A stretch of DNA of 64,000 nucleotides. Source: DATCJU01 sp036562635 (lineage in GTDB: Bacteria; Actinomycetota; Actinomycetes; Mycobacteriales; Pseudonocardiaceae). The notes beneath the pieces are model-generated. The model saw only the letters and a list, made by a program, of their open reading frames with translations. It had not been told where the DNA came from and made no database searches. The stretch spans positions 1-64,000 of the forward strand of contig DATCJU010000077.1 in NCBI GenBank assembly GCA_036562635.1, given 5' to 3'. This document shows positions 1 to 8,411 of this stretch, piece by piece (position 1 is the stretch's first letter; each line of letters opens with the position of its first letter). The position numbers and the translations under genes were made by a program.

Positions 1-1
1 C

Positions 2-1648
2 CTCGCTCCCGGGCGCAGCGCGCTGCACGTGGTGGTCTACCGGGCCGCCGTGGCGGTGAACCTGATGGTCGAGCAGCTCGGCCGTTCCCCGCTGCGCTGG
101 CCGCTGGAGCGTTACGCGCGGGTGTACCTCCGAGTGGTCGCCCCGGCGTTGCGCGAGCAGGAACTGCACGCCGACACGGTGGCGGTGACCGCGGCGGGGC
201 GGGAGGCCACCCGGAACGCGCTCGTCCGCATCGAGACGCTGGTGCCGGCCTGGGAGACCTACACCGGCCAGTACCTGACGCTGGCGCCCCTGGCCCGGCG
301 CACCCCGGACGTGCTGCTCGGTTTCCGGGCCTACCTGGACGCGCCTGCACGGGCCGAGGAGCTGGAACGTCTCGAGCAGGAGGCGCTCGACTCCGATCCG
401 GAACCGGGCGACAGCCACCCGCCGCTGCGGACACGGCTCGCCGAGCTGGACGACCTGGACGAGCCGGAGGACACGGACGGCGAAACGGACCCCCGACCGG
501 CGTGGTTCCTGCTGGACGAGCCGGCCCGCAGCGTGCCCGCCCTGGAGGAGGGCCTGCTGGTGGACCTGGGCCCGCGGGCACCGTGGCCCGAGGTGGCCCA
601 CCTGGCGGCCACGGCACGGGCCGAGACGACCGCGGGCCGGCTGACGCGGGCGGTCCTGGACAGCAGGGCGGCACCGGACCCGACCATCGCCGGCGTGTTG
701 CGGGCCGTCCACCAGGGACGGGCCCAGGCCCTGCTGGAGCCGGTGCTGGATCCGGACCTGCCCGACGAGGAACGGTCCGCGGCGGCCCACGACCTGTTGG
801 TCGAGCTGCTGTCCGCCGCGGTGGTGGCGGCGTTGTGCCGGTCCGGCCGGGCACACCACCAGCTCAGCTGGGACGGCCCGGCCGAGCTGCACCTGCCCAA
901 CGGGGCCCCGCTGGACGTGGTGCGACTGGTGGAGCCGGCCGTGACCAATCCCGCCCTGGTGCCGCAGCTGCACCAGCACCTGGTCCGGCTGGGGGTGCCG
1001 TTGGACTACGCCGCACCACCCGCCGAGGAGGCGCAGGAACCCACCGGACAGGCCCAGGCGACCCGGGCGGTGTCGATGACGGTGCTGGCCGGCCGGAAGC
1101 CCTACGACCTCGTGGTCTCCGGGGACTGTCTGGTGCTGTTGCCGCACACGGTGTCCACCAGGGCGGGGCGGACCCTGGCCAGGGTGCTCGGGCGCGGCGA
1201 GGCCGTGGAGCAGGACCGGATGGCGAAACTGCTCGACGCGCCGTGGGAGACACTGCGGGCCACCCCGAAGGCCGTGTGCGTGGACGCGGAGGAGGTCCGT
1301 ACCGGTCTGCTGGTGCTGGAACGGGCCTCGTGGACGTTGTCCGTCGAGCTGACCGACGGCACCAAGGTGCGTGTCGGCTGCTCGGGGAAGCACGAGCACG
1401 GGAACCCGTCGGAGGCGGTGGCCCGGGCCCTCGGCCCCCGGATCGAGGTGACCGACCGGCGCACCCGCCGGAAGAAGAAGACCTCCCGGAAGCCGGCGGC
1501 GAAACCGGCGGAGACCAGGCGCGGGACGACCCGGAAGGCAGGGGAGGCGGGAGCGGAGCCGCGGAAGGCGAAGGCCCGCCGCGACCCGGCCCGGTCCCGG
1601 CCCGCCCGGCGGGGGCGGCCCGCGGACCGGGCCGCCGATCGTTCGTGA
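2..1648 (+). CDS. M48-like metallopeptidase-related protein, 5' partial
   Basis: The frame is open back to the left edge, so the start lies outside the window; the first GTG inside is at 29. The visible part has the layout of the C-terminal half of M48 peptidases: a helical segment ending in RxQELHAD, which resembles the E-x-x-AD third zinc-ligand motif, then a long helical region and an SHPPLRTRL segment like the (T/S)HPP substrate-side motif. The HExxH helix would lie off the window, so activity cannot be judged. The last 65 or so residues are an extremely Lys/Arg-rich, Ala/Pro tail of low complexity, possibly binding nucleic acid or anionic surfaces. The M48 assignment is a resemblance, not certain. 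Confidence 0.55.
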   Translation, partial: LAPGRSALHVVVYRAAVAVNLMVEQLGRSPLRWPLERYARVYLRVVAPALREQELHADTVAVTAAGREATRNALVRIETLVPAWETYTGQYLTLAPLARRTPDVLLGFRAYLDAPARAEELERLEQEALDSDPEPGDSHPPLRTRLAELDDLDEPEDTDGETDPRPAWFLLDEPARSVPALEEGLLVDLGPRAPWPEVAHLAATARAETTAGRLTRAVLDSRAAPDPTIAGVLRAVHQGRAQALLEPVLDPDLPDEERSAAAHDLLVELLSAAVVAALCRSGRAHHQLSWDGPAELHLPNGAPLDVVRLVEPAVTNPALVPQLHQHLVRLGVPLDYAAPPAEEAQEPTGQAQATRAVSMTVLAGRKPYDLVVSGDCLVLLPHTVSTRAGRTLARVLGRGEAVEQDRMAKLLDAPWETLRATPKAVCVDAEEVRTGLLVLERASWTLSVELTDGTKVRVGCSGKHEHGNPSEAVARALGPRIEVTDRRTRRKKKTSRKPAAKPAETRRGTTRKAGEAGAEPRKAKARRDPARSRPARRGRPADRAADRS

Positions 1649-1927
1649 CCAGGTCCTCGTCGGAAGCACTGGGAATATCCTGTGACGTGGATTACACTCG
1701 CTGCTGCTCGACGCGGTGGCGCCGGCTCCCACCCCCACTGACCAGGAACGGAGTTCCCGGCGCCCGCCGAACGGACCCGACGACGTCGTTCCGGTTCCTC
1801 AGCTCGGGGTTCCCCCTTTCGGACCAGGGGTGAAGGATGCCCGGCAACGGTTCGTGTGCCGTCGGGGGGCGCACGAGCCGTCGGGACGGGCCACTCGCCG
1901 CACGCGGGAGGCGGTGCACGGCCCAGG

Positions 1928-1964
1928 GCGGGCCGGGGCCGGTGTGACACCGGTCCCGGCCCGC
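1928..1964. terminator. Strong GC hairpin upstream of psd
   Basis: Arms 1928-1945 and 1947-1964 are nearly perfect inverted repeats (one G-T pair) and the tip folds into a short loop. It lies about 80 bases before psd and most likely ends transcription from the M48-like gene. The rest of the 1649-2046 interval holds no convincing gene; a TACCGT hexamer at 1979-1984 could be the psd -10 box. Confidence 0.6.
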
Positions 1965-2046
1965 TTCGCGTCCTGGCGTACCGTGGGTGCCCGTCCCCCA
2001 GCATCCGGGTGACATCCCCGAGAACCTCAGGACATCAGACAGAACG

Positions 2047-2775
2047 ATGAGCGCCGACCCTTCTCCCCGCTCGAACCCGCTCGCTCACCTGGTCGATCTG
2101 GCACGCGCCACGATCCCACCCATGCACCCGGCCGGCCGACCGTTCGTCCTGGCCGGAGCGGTGATCACCCTGCTGCTGCGCCGGTTCTCCCGCCGCGCCG
2201 GTCTGCTCGGCGCACTGCTGACCGTCTGGTGCGCCTGGTTCTTCCGTGAGCCGCGGCGCGTCACGCCGACCCGGCCCGGCATCGCGGTCGCCCCCGCCGA
2301 CGGCACCGTCTCCCACATCGCCGAGGCCGTTCCCCCCGCCGAGCTGGGGATGGGCCAGGAGCCGATGCTGCGGATCAGCACGTTCCTGTCCGTCTTCGAC
2401 GTCCACGTGCAGCGCATCCCGGTCAACGGGGTGGCCGAGCGGGTGGCCTACCGACCCGGCAAGTTCCTCTCCGCCGACCTGGACAAGGCCAGCGAGGACA
2501 ACGAGCGCAACTCGGTCCTGCTGCGCACCACCGAGGGACACCAGGTGGCCGTGGTGCAGATCGCCGGCCTGATCGCCCGCCGGATCGTGTGCCAGATCGC
2601 CGAGGGCGACACGGTGCAGGCGGGCAACACCTACGGGTTGATCCGGTTCGGCTCCCGGGTCGACCTGTACCTGCCGCGCGGCAGCCGGATCCTGGTGGAG
2701 CCGGGCCAGCGCACCATCGGTGGGGAGACGGTGCTCGCCGAACTGCCCTCCGCCGGGACCGGCGCGGAGGTGTAA
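2047..2775 (+). CDS. psd: Phosphatidylserine decarboxylase
   Basis: Converts phosphatidylserine to phosphatidylethanolamine at the membrane, the last step after PssA. At 242 residues it is the short archaeal-type form. Two hydrophobic stretches occupy residues about 33-64, followed by APADGTVSHI, STFLSVFDVHVQRIP and a C-terminal FGSRVDLYLP block. The Gly202-Ser203 pair is the expected self-cleavage site that gives the pyruvoyl-bearing alpha chain. I chose ATG 2047, where family similarity begins; an ATG at 1987 in the same frame adds 20 residues that look unlike the family. The stop is 3 bases before pssA, so the two form an operon, as in mycobacteria. Confidence 0.95.
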   Translation: MSADPSPRSNPLAHLVDLARATIPPMHPAGRPFVLAGAVITLLLRRFSRRAGLLGALLTVWCAWFFREPRRVTPTRPGIAVAPADGTVSHIAEAVPPAELGMGQEPMLRISTFLSVFDVHVQRIPVNGVAERVAYRPGKFLSADLDKASEDNERNSVLLRTTEGHQVAVVQIAGLIARRIVCQIAEGDTVQAGNTYGLIRFGSRVDLYLPRGSRILVEPGQRTIGGETVLAELPSAGTGAEV

Positions 2776-2778
2776 TCC

Positions 2779-3753
2779 ATGACGCGGGCCGTACCCGGGG
2801 TTCGCCTGCTGCCCAACGCGATCACGATCCTCGCGCTCTGCGCCGGCCTGTCCGCCGTGCGGTTCGCCCTACACGGCCAGCCGACCGGAGCCATCGCCGC
2901 GATCGCCGTCGCGGCGATCCTGGACGGTCTGGACGGGCGACTGGCCCGTCTGTTGGACGCCACCAGCAAGATCGGTGCCGAGCTGGACTCGCTGTCCGAC
3001 AACGTGGCCTTCGGCGTGGCCCCCGCCCTCGTGCTGTACGTGTGGGCGCTGGACAGCAGCCAGCTCGGCTGGATCATCGCCCTGGTGTTCGCGGTCTGCA
3101 TGACCTTGCGCCTGGCACGGTTCAACACCCTGTTGGAGGACGAGAACCAGCCGCCGTACGCCAAGGAGTTCTTCGTCGGCGTCCCCGCCCCGGCCGGGGC
3201 GTTGCTGGCCCTGATGCCGGTGGTGATCACCCTCCAGCTCGGCGACGGGTGGTGGTCGTCGCCCGTGACCGTCTCGATCTGGACGGTGCTCACGGCGGTG
3301 CTGCTGATCAGCCGCATCCCCACCCTGTCGCTGAAGACCATCAGCGTGGCTCCCCGTGCGGTGGCGCCGCTGCTGGTGCTGGTGGGTCTGCTCGCGGCGG
3401 CGGTGATCGTCTATCCGCTGACGGCGCTGTCCGTGGCCATGCTGCTCTACCTGCTGCACCTGCCGTACGCGGTCCGGCGCCACCACTGGCTGGCCAACCA
3501 TCCCGAGGCGTGGGACGTGCCACCGCGGGAACGCCGCGCCATCCGCCGGGCCCGCAGCCCTCGTCGGCTCGGACTGCGCCCGCCGGTGCACCACCGGGTT
3601 GCCGGCGTGGCGATGCGGGCCGTGCGGCTGCCCCGCCGCCACAACGACGCCTCGTCCGGGGACGGCACCCCGGCGACCGACAGGGCGGCCACCGCCAACG
3701 GGCACCGTCGTTCCTGGCGCCGCCTGGGGCTTCGCCGCGACCGCAGCGCCTGA
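2779..3753 (+). CDS. pssA: CDP-diacylglycerol-serine O-phosphatidyltransferase
   Basis: Makes phosphatidylserine from CDP-diacylglycerol and serine, feeding Psd directly upstream. The CDP-alcohol phosphatidyltransferase signature is intact at residues about 49-74 (DGLDGRLAR, then GAELDSLSD), supplying the metal-binding Asp residues. Several membrane segments follow up to about residue 230. The last 90 residues are an Arg/His/Pro-rich hydrophilic tail beyond the catalytic core, presumably cytoplasmic. The 324-residue length is somewhat longer than the usual bacterial core enzyme because of this tail. It starts 3 bases after psd and is closed by a hairpin. Confidence 0.95.
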   Translation: MTRAVPGVRLLPNAITILALCAGLSAVRFALHGQPTGAIAAIAVAAILDGLDGRLARLLDATSKIGAELDSLSDNVAFGVAPALVLYVWALDSSQLGWIIALVFAVCMTLRLARFNTLLEDENQPPYAKEFFVGVPAPAGALLALMPVVITLQLGDGWWSSPVTVSIWTVLTAVLLISRIPTLSLKTISVAPRAVAPLLVLVGLLAAAVIVYPLTALSVAMLLYLLHLPYAVRRHHWLANHPEAWDVPPRERRAIRRARSPRRLGLRPPVHHRVAGVAMRAVRLPRRHNDASSGDGTPATDRAATANGHRRSWRRLGLRRDRSA

Positions 3754-3771
3754 CCTCGGAACGACCCCGGT

Positions 3772-3802
3772 GGGCCGGCCCGGGACCGCCCCGGGCCGGC
3801 CC
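3772..3802. terminator. Terminator hairpin after pssA
   Basis: Perfect 13-bp inverted repeat (3772-3784 and 3790-3802) with a 5-base loop, 18 bases after the pssA stop. It separates the psd-pssA operon from the following ATPase gene, which has its own -10 box. Confidence 0.7.
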
Positions 3803-3847
3803 CGGGCGTTCGACACCGACCGGGCGTCCGGCACCGGACGCAACCCT

Positions 3848-3853
3848 TAGGCT
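3848..3853 (+). promoter_or_regulatory. -10 box TAGGCT, leaderless promoter of the AAA ATPase gene
   Basis: TAGGCT ends 7 bases before the GTG at 3861 and no Shine-Dalgarno sequence intervenes, so transcription should begin at or next to the start codon. Confidence 0.5.
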
Positions 3854-3860
3854 GCGTACC

Positions 3861-6182
3861 GTGACACCACTCCCACCACCGGAGATCACGCTCACCGCCC
3901 GCCTGTCCCCGTCCGCCCTGGACTCCCGACGTGGAGTGGTCCGGCTGCATCCCGAGGTGCTGGACGCCCTCGGCCTGCGCCCCTGGGACGCGGTGCGGCT
4001 GACCGGTGCGCGTGTCACCGCGGCGCTGGCCGCGGCCACGGACCGGGAGATCCCCACCGGAGTGGTCCTGGTCGACGACGTCACCCTGTCCAACCTCGGC
4101 CTGACCGAGAACTCGGAGGTGGTCGTCGCCCCGGTCGAGGTCCACCCGGCGCGTTCGGTGGTGGTGGCCGGGTCCCGGCTGGCCGCCGCGGCCGTCAGCC
4201 CGGAAACCCTGCGACTGGCCCTCATCGGCAAGGTGCTCACCACCGGGGACGCGGTGTCCCTGCTGCCCCAGGACCTCGCACCGCCGCCGACCGCCGACGT
4301 GTCCACCGCACGGCGCAAGCTGTCCGCCGCGATCGGGCTGACCTGGACCAACGAACTCGTCACCATCACCGCGACCGACCCACCGGGCCCGGTCGCGGTG
4401 CACCCGGCGACCGTCGTGCAGTGGCGCAACGGCCCCCGTACCGGGGACCTGCCCCCACAACCCACCTCCGGCGCCGCCACCACCACGCCCCGGCCGGCCA
4501 CACCCGTCGGTGACGCGAACGCCCGGCCGAACACCGCATCCGCCACCACGTCCGGCACCGCATCCACCACCGAGGCCCCTGCGCCCCCGGTTCCGGTGGC
4601 CGACCTGGCCGGCATGCACGACCAGGCACGACGGCTCGGTGAGTGGCTGGACCTGGCCTTCCACCACCCGGACCTGCTGACCCGGCTGGGGGCGACCCCA
4701 CGGCTCGGTGTCCTGGTGGCGGGCCCGTCCGGCGTCGGCAAGGTCACCCTGGTCCGGGCGGTCGCCCACGCCGCCAAGGCCGAGGTCGTGGAGCTGGTGG
4801 CTCCCAGCGCCGCCGCCCTGGAGCCGGGTGCGGCGGCGCAGCGGGTGCGGGACGCGATCACCGGTGCCGTGTCCACGGCACGTTCCGGCCGCCCGTGCGT
4901 GCTGCTGCTGTCCGACGTGGAGAGCCTGCTCCCGGCGTCGGCACCGCCACCGCTGGCCACCGTGGTGCTCGACGAGCTCCGTTCCGCGATCACCACGCCC
5001 CGACTCGCCCTGGTCGTGACCAGCTCCCACCCCGAGGCCGTCGACCCCCGGCTCCGGGACCCGGAACTGGTCGACCGGGAACTGACCGTGCCCCTGCCGG
5101 ACGCCCGTGTCCGCGGCGAGCTGCTCCGCGTGCTGCTGCGGGACGTCCCCCTGGCCGACGGGGTGGACCTGGACGCCGTGGCGGAACGCACCCCCGGTTT
5201 CGTCGTCGCCGACCTGGTCGCGCTGCGTCGAGAGGCGGCGGTGCGCGCCGCCCTGCGGCACCAGGGCACCCCGGACGGTGCCGAGGAGACCGAGCCACGC
5301 ATCGACCAGGAGGACCTGCTGGGTGCGCTGGAGGCGGTGCGCCCCATCTCCATGTCCTCCTCGGACAACCTGCAGATCGGCGGGCTGACCCTGGACGACG
5401 TCGGGGACATGGTCCAGGTCAAGCAGGCCCTCACCGAGACGGTGCTCTGGCCGCTGCAGTACCCGGACTCGTTCGCACGCCTCGGCGTCCAGCCGCCGCG
5501 CGGTGTCCTGTTGTACGGGCCGCCCGGCTGTGGCAAGACCTTCCTGGTCCGGGCCCTGGCCGGGACCGGCCGGCTCAACGTGCTGGCCGTCAAGGGTGCC
5601 GAGCTGCTCGACAAGTGGGTCGGCGAGTCCGAGCGGGCGGTGCGCGACCTGTTCCGCCGGGCGGCCGACGCCGCACCGACACTGATCTTCCTGGACGAGG
5701 TGGACGCCCTGGCTCCACGGCGGGGCCAGTCCTCCGACTCCGGTGTGGCGGACCGGGTGGTGGCCGCGCTGCTCACCGAACTGGACGGGGTCGAGCCACT
5801 GCGCGACGTCGTGGTGCTCGCCGCCACCAACCGCCCCGAACTGGTGGATCCCGCACTGCTGCGCCCCGGACGGCTGGAGCGGCTGGTGTACGTGCCGCCG
5901 CCGGACGCCGCGGCCCGGGCGGAGATCCTCCGGGCCGCCGCCCGGAACACCCCGCTCGCCGAGGACGTCGACCTGGAGGCGCTGGCCGCCGAACTGGACG
6001 GCTACTCCGCGGCCGACTGCGCCGCACTGGTCCGGGAGGCCGCGCTGACCGCCATGCGCGAGTCGCTGCAGGCCAGTGAGGTGACCGCGGAGCACCTCGC
6101 CCGTGCCCGGGAACGGGTCCGGCCGTCGCTGGACCCGGTGCAGCTCGCCGCGCTGGAGGCCTACGCCGAGAGCCGGCGCTGA
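3861..6182 (+). CDS. Cdc48/p97-like double AAA ATPase
   Basis: A 773-residue protein with a Cdc48-type N-terminal double-psi barrel domain (about 1-180), a Pro/Thr/Ala-rich linker and two AAA modules. The second module is canonical: Walker A GPPGCGKT near 553-561, pore segment KWVGESE near 585, Walker B LIFLDE near 608-613, the second region of homology with AATNRPE and arginine finger RPGRLER. The first has a Walker A (GPSGVGKVT, about 288) but its Walker B reads LLLSDVES, so the catalytic Glu is missing. Such proteins are ring unfoldases; the mycobacterial homologue in the same place next to pssA and psd is Rv0435c. GTG 3861 was chosen because similarity begins there and a -10 box sits just upstream. 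Confidence 0.9.
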   Translation: MTPLPPPEITLTARLSPSALDSRRGVVRLHPEVLDALGLRPWDAVRLTGARVTAALAAATDREIPTGVVLVDDVTLSNLGLTENSEVVVAPVEVHPARSVVVAGSRLAAAAVSPETLRLALIGKVLTTGDAVSLLPQDLAPPPTADVSTARRKLSAAIGLTWTNELVTITATDPPGPVAVHPATVVQWRNGPRTGDLPPQPTSGAATTTPRPATPVGDANARPNTASATTSGTASTTEAPAPPVPVADLAGMHDQARRLGEWLDLAFHHPDLLTRLGATPRLGVLVAGPSGVGKVTLVRAVAHAAKAEVVELVAPSAAALEPGAAAQRVRDAITGAVSTARSGRPCVLLLSDVESLLPASAPPPLATVVLDELRSAITTPRLALVVTSSHPEAVDPRLRDPELVDRELTVPLPDARVRGELLRVLLRDVPLADGVDLDAVAERTPGFVVADLVALRREAAVRAALRHQGTPDGAEETEPRIDQEDLLGALEAVRPISMSSSDNLQIGGLTLDDVGDMVQVKQALTETVLWPLQYPDSFARLGVQPPRGVLLYGPPGCGKTFLVRALAGTGRLNVLAVKGAELLDKWVGESERAVRDLFRRAADAAPTLIFLDEVDALAPRRGQSSDSGVADRVVAALLTELDGVEPLRDVVVLAATNRPELVDPALLRPGRLERLVYVPPPDAAARAEILRAAARNTPLAEDVDLEALAAELDGYSAADCAALVREAALTAMRESLQASEVTAEHLARARERVRPSLDPVQLAALEAYAESRR

Positions 6183-6190
6183 GCGACGAC

Positions 6191-6233
6191 GTCGCGGGCG
6201 CCCGGCCGGAGGTGCCGGCCGGACGCCCGCGAC
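6191..6233. terminator. Bidirectional terminator hairpin
   Basis: Inverted repeat of 19 bases (6191-6209 and 6215-6233) with one mismatch and a 5-base loop, placed between the convergent ATPase and LytR_C genes. It can serve both strands. Confidence 0.75.
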
Positions 6234-6248
6234 GGGTGGTCTGCGACG

Positions 6249-6917
6249 CTACTTGCTCCCGGGGCCGCGGTAGTCGTTGGTGATGATCACGATGAGGCCC
6301 GGGCTGGCCCCGGCGATCCCCTCGAACCGTGGCGCCGTCCGGAGGTGGAACAGCTGGCCCAGCTCCTCGGCCGCCGCCTGTTCCTCGGTGCCCGGCCGGT
6401 AGTAGACCGTGCTCGTCGGGATGCGTCCCGCCGAGTAGTTGCCCACCTCGTCCACCTGCCAGCCGGCACTGCGCAGTTCCTCGGCGGCTCGGCTGGCCAG
6501 GCCGGTGATGGTGCCGTTGTTGTAGACCCGGACACTCGGCCGCACCGTCCCGGAGCCCTGCCCGGCGGGCGGGGTGTACTCGCCGGTGCTCACGGGCTGC
6601 CCCGGCTGGCCGGTGCCCGGCTGGTCGGTGACGGCGCCGGGAGGTGCGGTCGGCGACTCCCCGGAGGTGTCGGGCGTGCCCTCCGGGCCGGTCGGGGCGG
6701 GCTGTTCCGGTTGCGTCGAACCGGGAGGCGCCCCGGGTTCGGTTCCCGGGCCGGTGACGGTGGTGGTGTTCACTGGGGGCGCCGCCTGCCCTCCGTCCTC
6801 GGGTCCGGCCTCGCCACCGATGAGCGAGACCGTCCCGGCGACGAGCGCCGCTGCGGCCACACCGAGCAGGGCCAGGCCCGCCACCCGCAACGGGCGGGCC
6901 GAGCTGGACGGGTCCAC
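6249..6917 (-). CDS. Membrane-anchored LytR C-terminal domain protein (VirR-like)
   Basis: A 222-residue protein with one transmembrane segment at about residues 11-33, a Pro/Gly/Thr-rich extracellular linker (about 35-125) and a C-terminal LytR_C domain (about 127-218) beginning SVRVYNNGTITGLA. It lacks the LCP catalytic domain. In the same synteny position M. tuberculosis has Rv0431 (VirR), linked to membrane vesicle release and envelope architecture; a similar envelope role is inferred here. Start is GTG at 6917 with a net positive N-terminus. It is 20 bases downstream of the DUF3263 gene and probably co-transcribed with it. Confidence 0.8.
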   Translation of the reverse strand: MDPSSSARPLRVAGLALLGVAAAALVAGTVSLIGGEAGPEDGGQAAPPVNTTTVTGPGTEPGAPPGSTQPEQPAPTGPEGTPDTSGESPTAPPGAVTDQPGTGQPGQPVSTGEYTPPAGQGSGTVRPSVRVYNNGTITGLASRAAEELRSAGWQVDEVGNYSAGRIPTSTVYYRPGTEEQAAAEELGQLFHLRTAPRFEGIAGASPGLIVIITNDYRGPGSK

Positions 6918-6937
6918 GATCCTCCCTGAGGCCTAAT

Positions 6938-7234
6938 TCAGTGGGGGTCGATACCGAGCCGCCGGGCGACACGCGCCCGCTGCCGCGCCGCCCGCATCCG
7001 CTGCAACCGCTTGACCAGCATGGGGTCCGCCCGCATCGCCTCGGGCTTGTCGATGATGCCGTTCAGCACCTGGTAGTACCGGGTGGCCGACATGTCGAAG
7101 AGCTCACGGATCGCCTGCTCCTTGGCGCCGGGGTACTTCCACCACTGACGCTCGAAGGCCAGGATCTCCTGCTCGAGACGGGTCAGGCCGTCCTCCGGTT
7201 CCTGATCGGGTACCAGGGCCTCTGCGGCATCCAT
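6938..7234 (-). CDS. DUF3263 family small helical protein
   Basis: 98 residues, acidic N-terminus then a DUF3263 core: LTRLEQEILAFERQWW, the YYQVLNGIIDKPEA segment that looks like a helix-turn-helix, and an Arg-rich C-terminus. The fold suggests DNA binding, but function is unknown; M. tuberculosis Rv0430 is the counterpart. ATG 7234 is preceded by GCGAGG at a good distance, favouring it over a GTG six codons upstream. It lies directly before the VirR-like gene, and the pair is conserved together in Actinobacteria, suggesting a shared envelope or regulatory task. Confidence 0.85.
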   Translation of the reverse strand: MDAAEALVPDQEPEDGLTRLEQEILAFERQWWKYPGAKEQAIRELFDMSATRYYQVLNGIIDKPEAMRADPMLVKRLQRMRAARQRARVARRLGIDPH

Positions 7235-7401
7235 CTGGTTCCTCGCCCTCACGGTTCCGGCGTCGTCCTTGCGGCACCACGTGTCGATCTCGTTCCGTGG
7301 TGGTTCATTAGAACACGCATCAGGCGTCCCGGCCGGGGAATTGCCCCCCGTACCAGGGGTGGTGTCGGAACTCCCCCGGGGCTGCTCGGACCGGTCCCGA
7401 C

Positions 7402-7407
7402 TAGGGT
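7402..7407 (+). promoter_or_regulatory. -10 box TAGGGT in front of def
   Basis: TAGGGT ends 8 bases before the def ATG, with no Shine-Dalgarno sequence between, so def is probably leaderless. The 181-base gap between the divergent DUF3263 and def genes holds the promoters of both. Confidence 0.5.
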
Positions 7408-7415
7408 CATCTGCC

Positions 7416-7991
7416 ATGGCCGTGCACCCCATTCGGATCGTCGGTGATCCCGTGCTCCACCAGCCCACCCGGCCGGTGGAGAAGTTCGACGACGAGCTGC
7501 GCACGCTCGTCGCCGACATGTTCGAGACGATGGCCGCCGCCAACGGCGTGGGCCTGGCAGCCAACCAGATCGGCGTGGACCTGCGCCTCTTCGTCTACGA
7601 CTGCCCGGACGACGAGGGGAACCAGTACCGGGGTGTGGTGTGCAACCCGGTCCTGGAGACCTCCGAGGTACCCCTGGGCATGCCCGACCCCGACGACGAC
7701 TGGGAGGGCTGCCTGTCCGTTCCGGGCGAGGCTTTCCCCACCGGTCGGGCCGCATGGGCCCGGGTCACCGGATTCGACGAGAACGGCAAGCCCATCACGG
7801 TGGAGGGCACCGGGTTCTTCGCCCGCTGCCTGCAGCACGAGACCGACCATCTCGACGGCTACCTGTACCTGGACCGTCTCGTCGGGCGACACGCCCGGGA
7901 GGCGAAGCGGATGCTGAAGCGGAACGGCTGGGGCAAGCCCGGCCTGTCCTGGGACCCCGCCGTGGAGGGCGACCCGTTCGCCGACGACTGA
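7416..7991 (+). CDS. def: Peptide deformylase
   Basis: Removes the N-formyl group from nascent proteins. All three family motifs are present in this 191-residue protein: GVGLAANQIG (motif 1), EGCLS with metal ligand Cys99 (motif 2) and HETDH with His141, Glu142 and His145 (motif 3). The acidic insert DPDDDWEGC and long C-terminal tail fit the actinobacterial form. ATG 7416 follows a -10 box by 8 bases; the frame is open further upstream but only in non-homologous sequence. A perfect 18-bp tandem repeat begins exactly at the last base of its stop codon. Confidence 0.97.
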   Translation: MAVHPIRIVGDPVLHQPTRPVEKFDDELRTLVADMFETMAAANGVGLAANQIGVDLRLFVYDCPDDEGNQYRGVVCNPVLETSEVPLGMPDPDDDWEGCLSVPGEAFPTGRAAWARVTGFDENGKPITVEGTGFFARCLQHETDHLDGYLYLDRLVGRHAREAKRMLKRNGWGKPGLSWDPAVEGDPFADD

Positions 7992-8026
7992 ACCCTGCTG
8001 TCCATGGGAACCCTGCTGTCCATGGG
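7991..8026. repeat. Perfect 18-bp tandem duplication after def
   Basis: AACCCTGCTGTCCATGGG occurs twice head to tail (7991-8008 and 8009-8026), beginning on the last base of the def stop codon. The remaining intergenic sequence to 8411 has no gene I can support. Confidence 0.9.
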
Positions 8027-8370
8027 ACCAGCGTGCCACCGGGTCCCGACACTTCCCAGCCGCCGCTGCCGCCCCGGACCTCCTCGTGATCGCAGGTCAG
8101 AGACGGTGCGCCTGCCGGTGACCCGTTCGGCCGGCACCCGGTGACGGCCCCTGTGGGCCGCCGGACCCGGTCCGGTGGTACCGCCTCGGTCCCGTCCGTT
8201 CCGCTCCCCGCGCACGGCCGCACCGCCCTCCGGCTCCCCGTCGGGCAACGGGGAGCCGGAGACGTCGGTGTTCCGGTCCGCCGGCGCCGCGACGGACCGC
8301 TCCGAGCCGTGTCCGCTGGAGGCGAACGACCAGCCGGAATGCCCGCCACCCCTCCGTCCTTGAAACAGCT

Positions 8371-8382
8371 GCAACGTTGTAA
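8371..8382. promoter_or_regulatory. CAACGTTG palindrome before the HtrA-like gene
   Basis: The block GCAACGTTGTAA contains the perfect palindrome CAACGTTG (8372-8379), a typical central core of LacI-family operators. It lies 32 bases before the start codon, where it would cover the promoter or early transcript. The same octamer recurs upstream of msiK at 47979. Confidence 0.35.
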
Positions 8383-8411
8383 GCAACCCTTCCGACGAGG
8401 CGGTGGTCGCG

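Noticed and set aside
331..6095. Long open frames on the minus strand opposite the M48-like, pssA and AAA genes, up to 880 residues
   Set aside because: They are low-complexity Arg/Gly/Pro-rich shadows expected in very GC-rich DNA and lack any motif.
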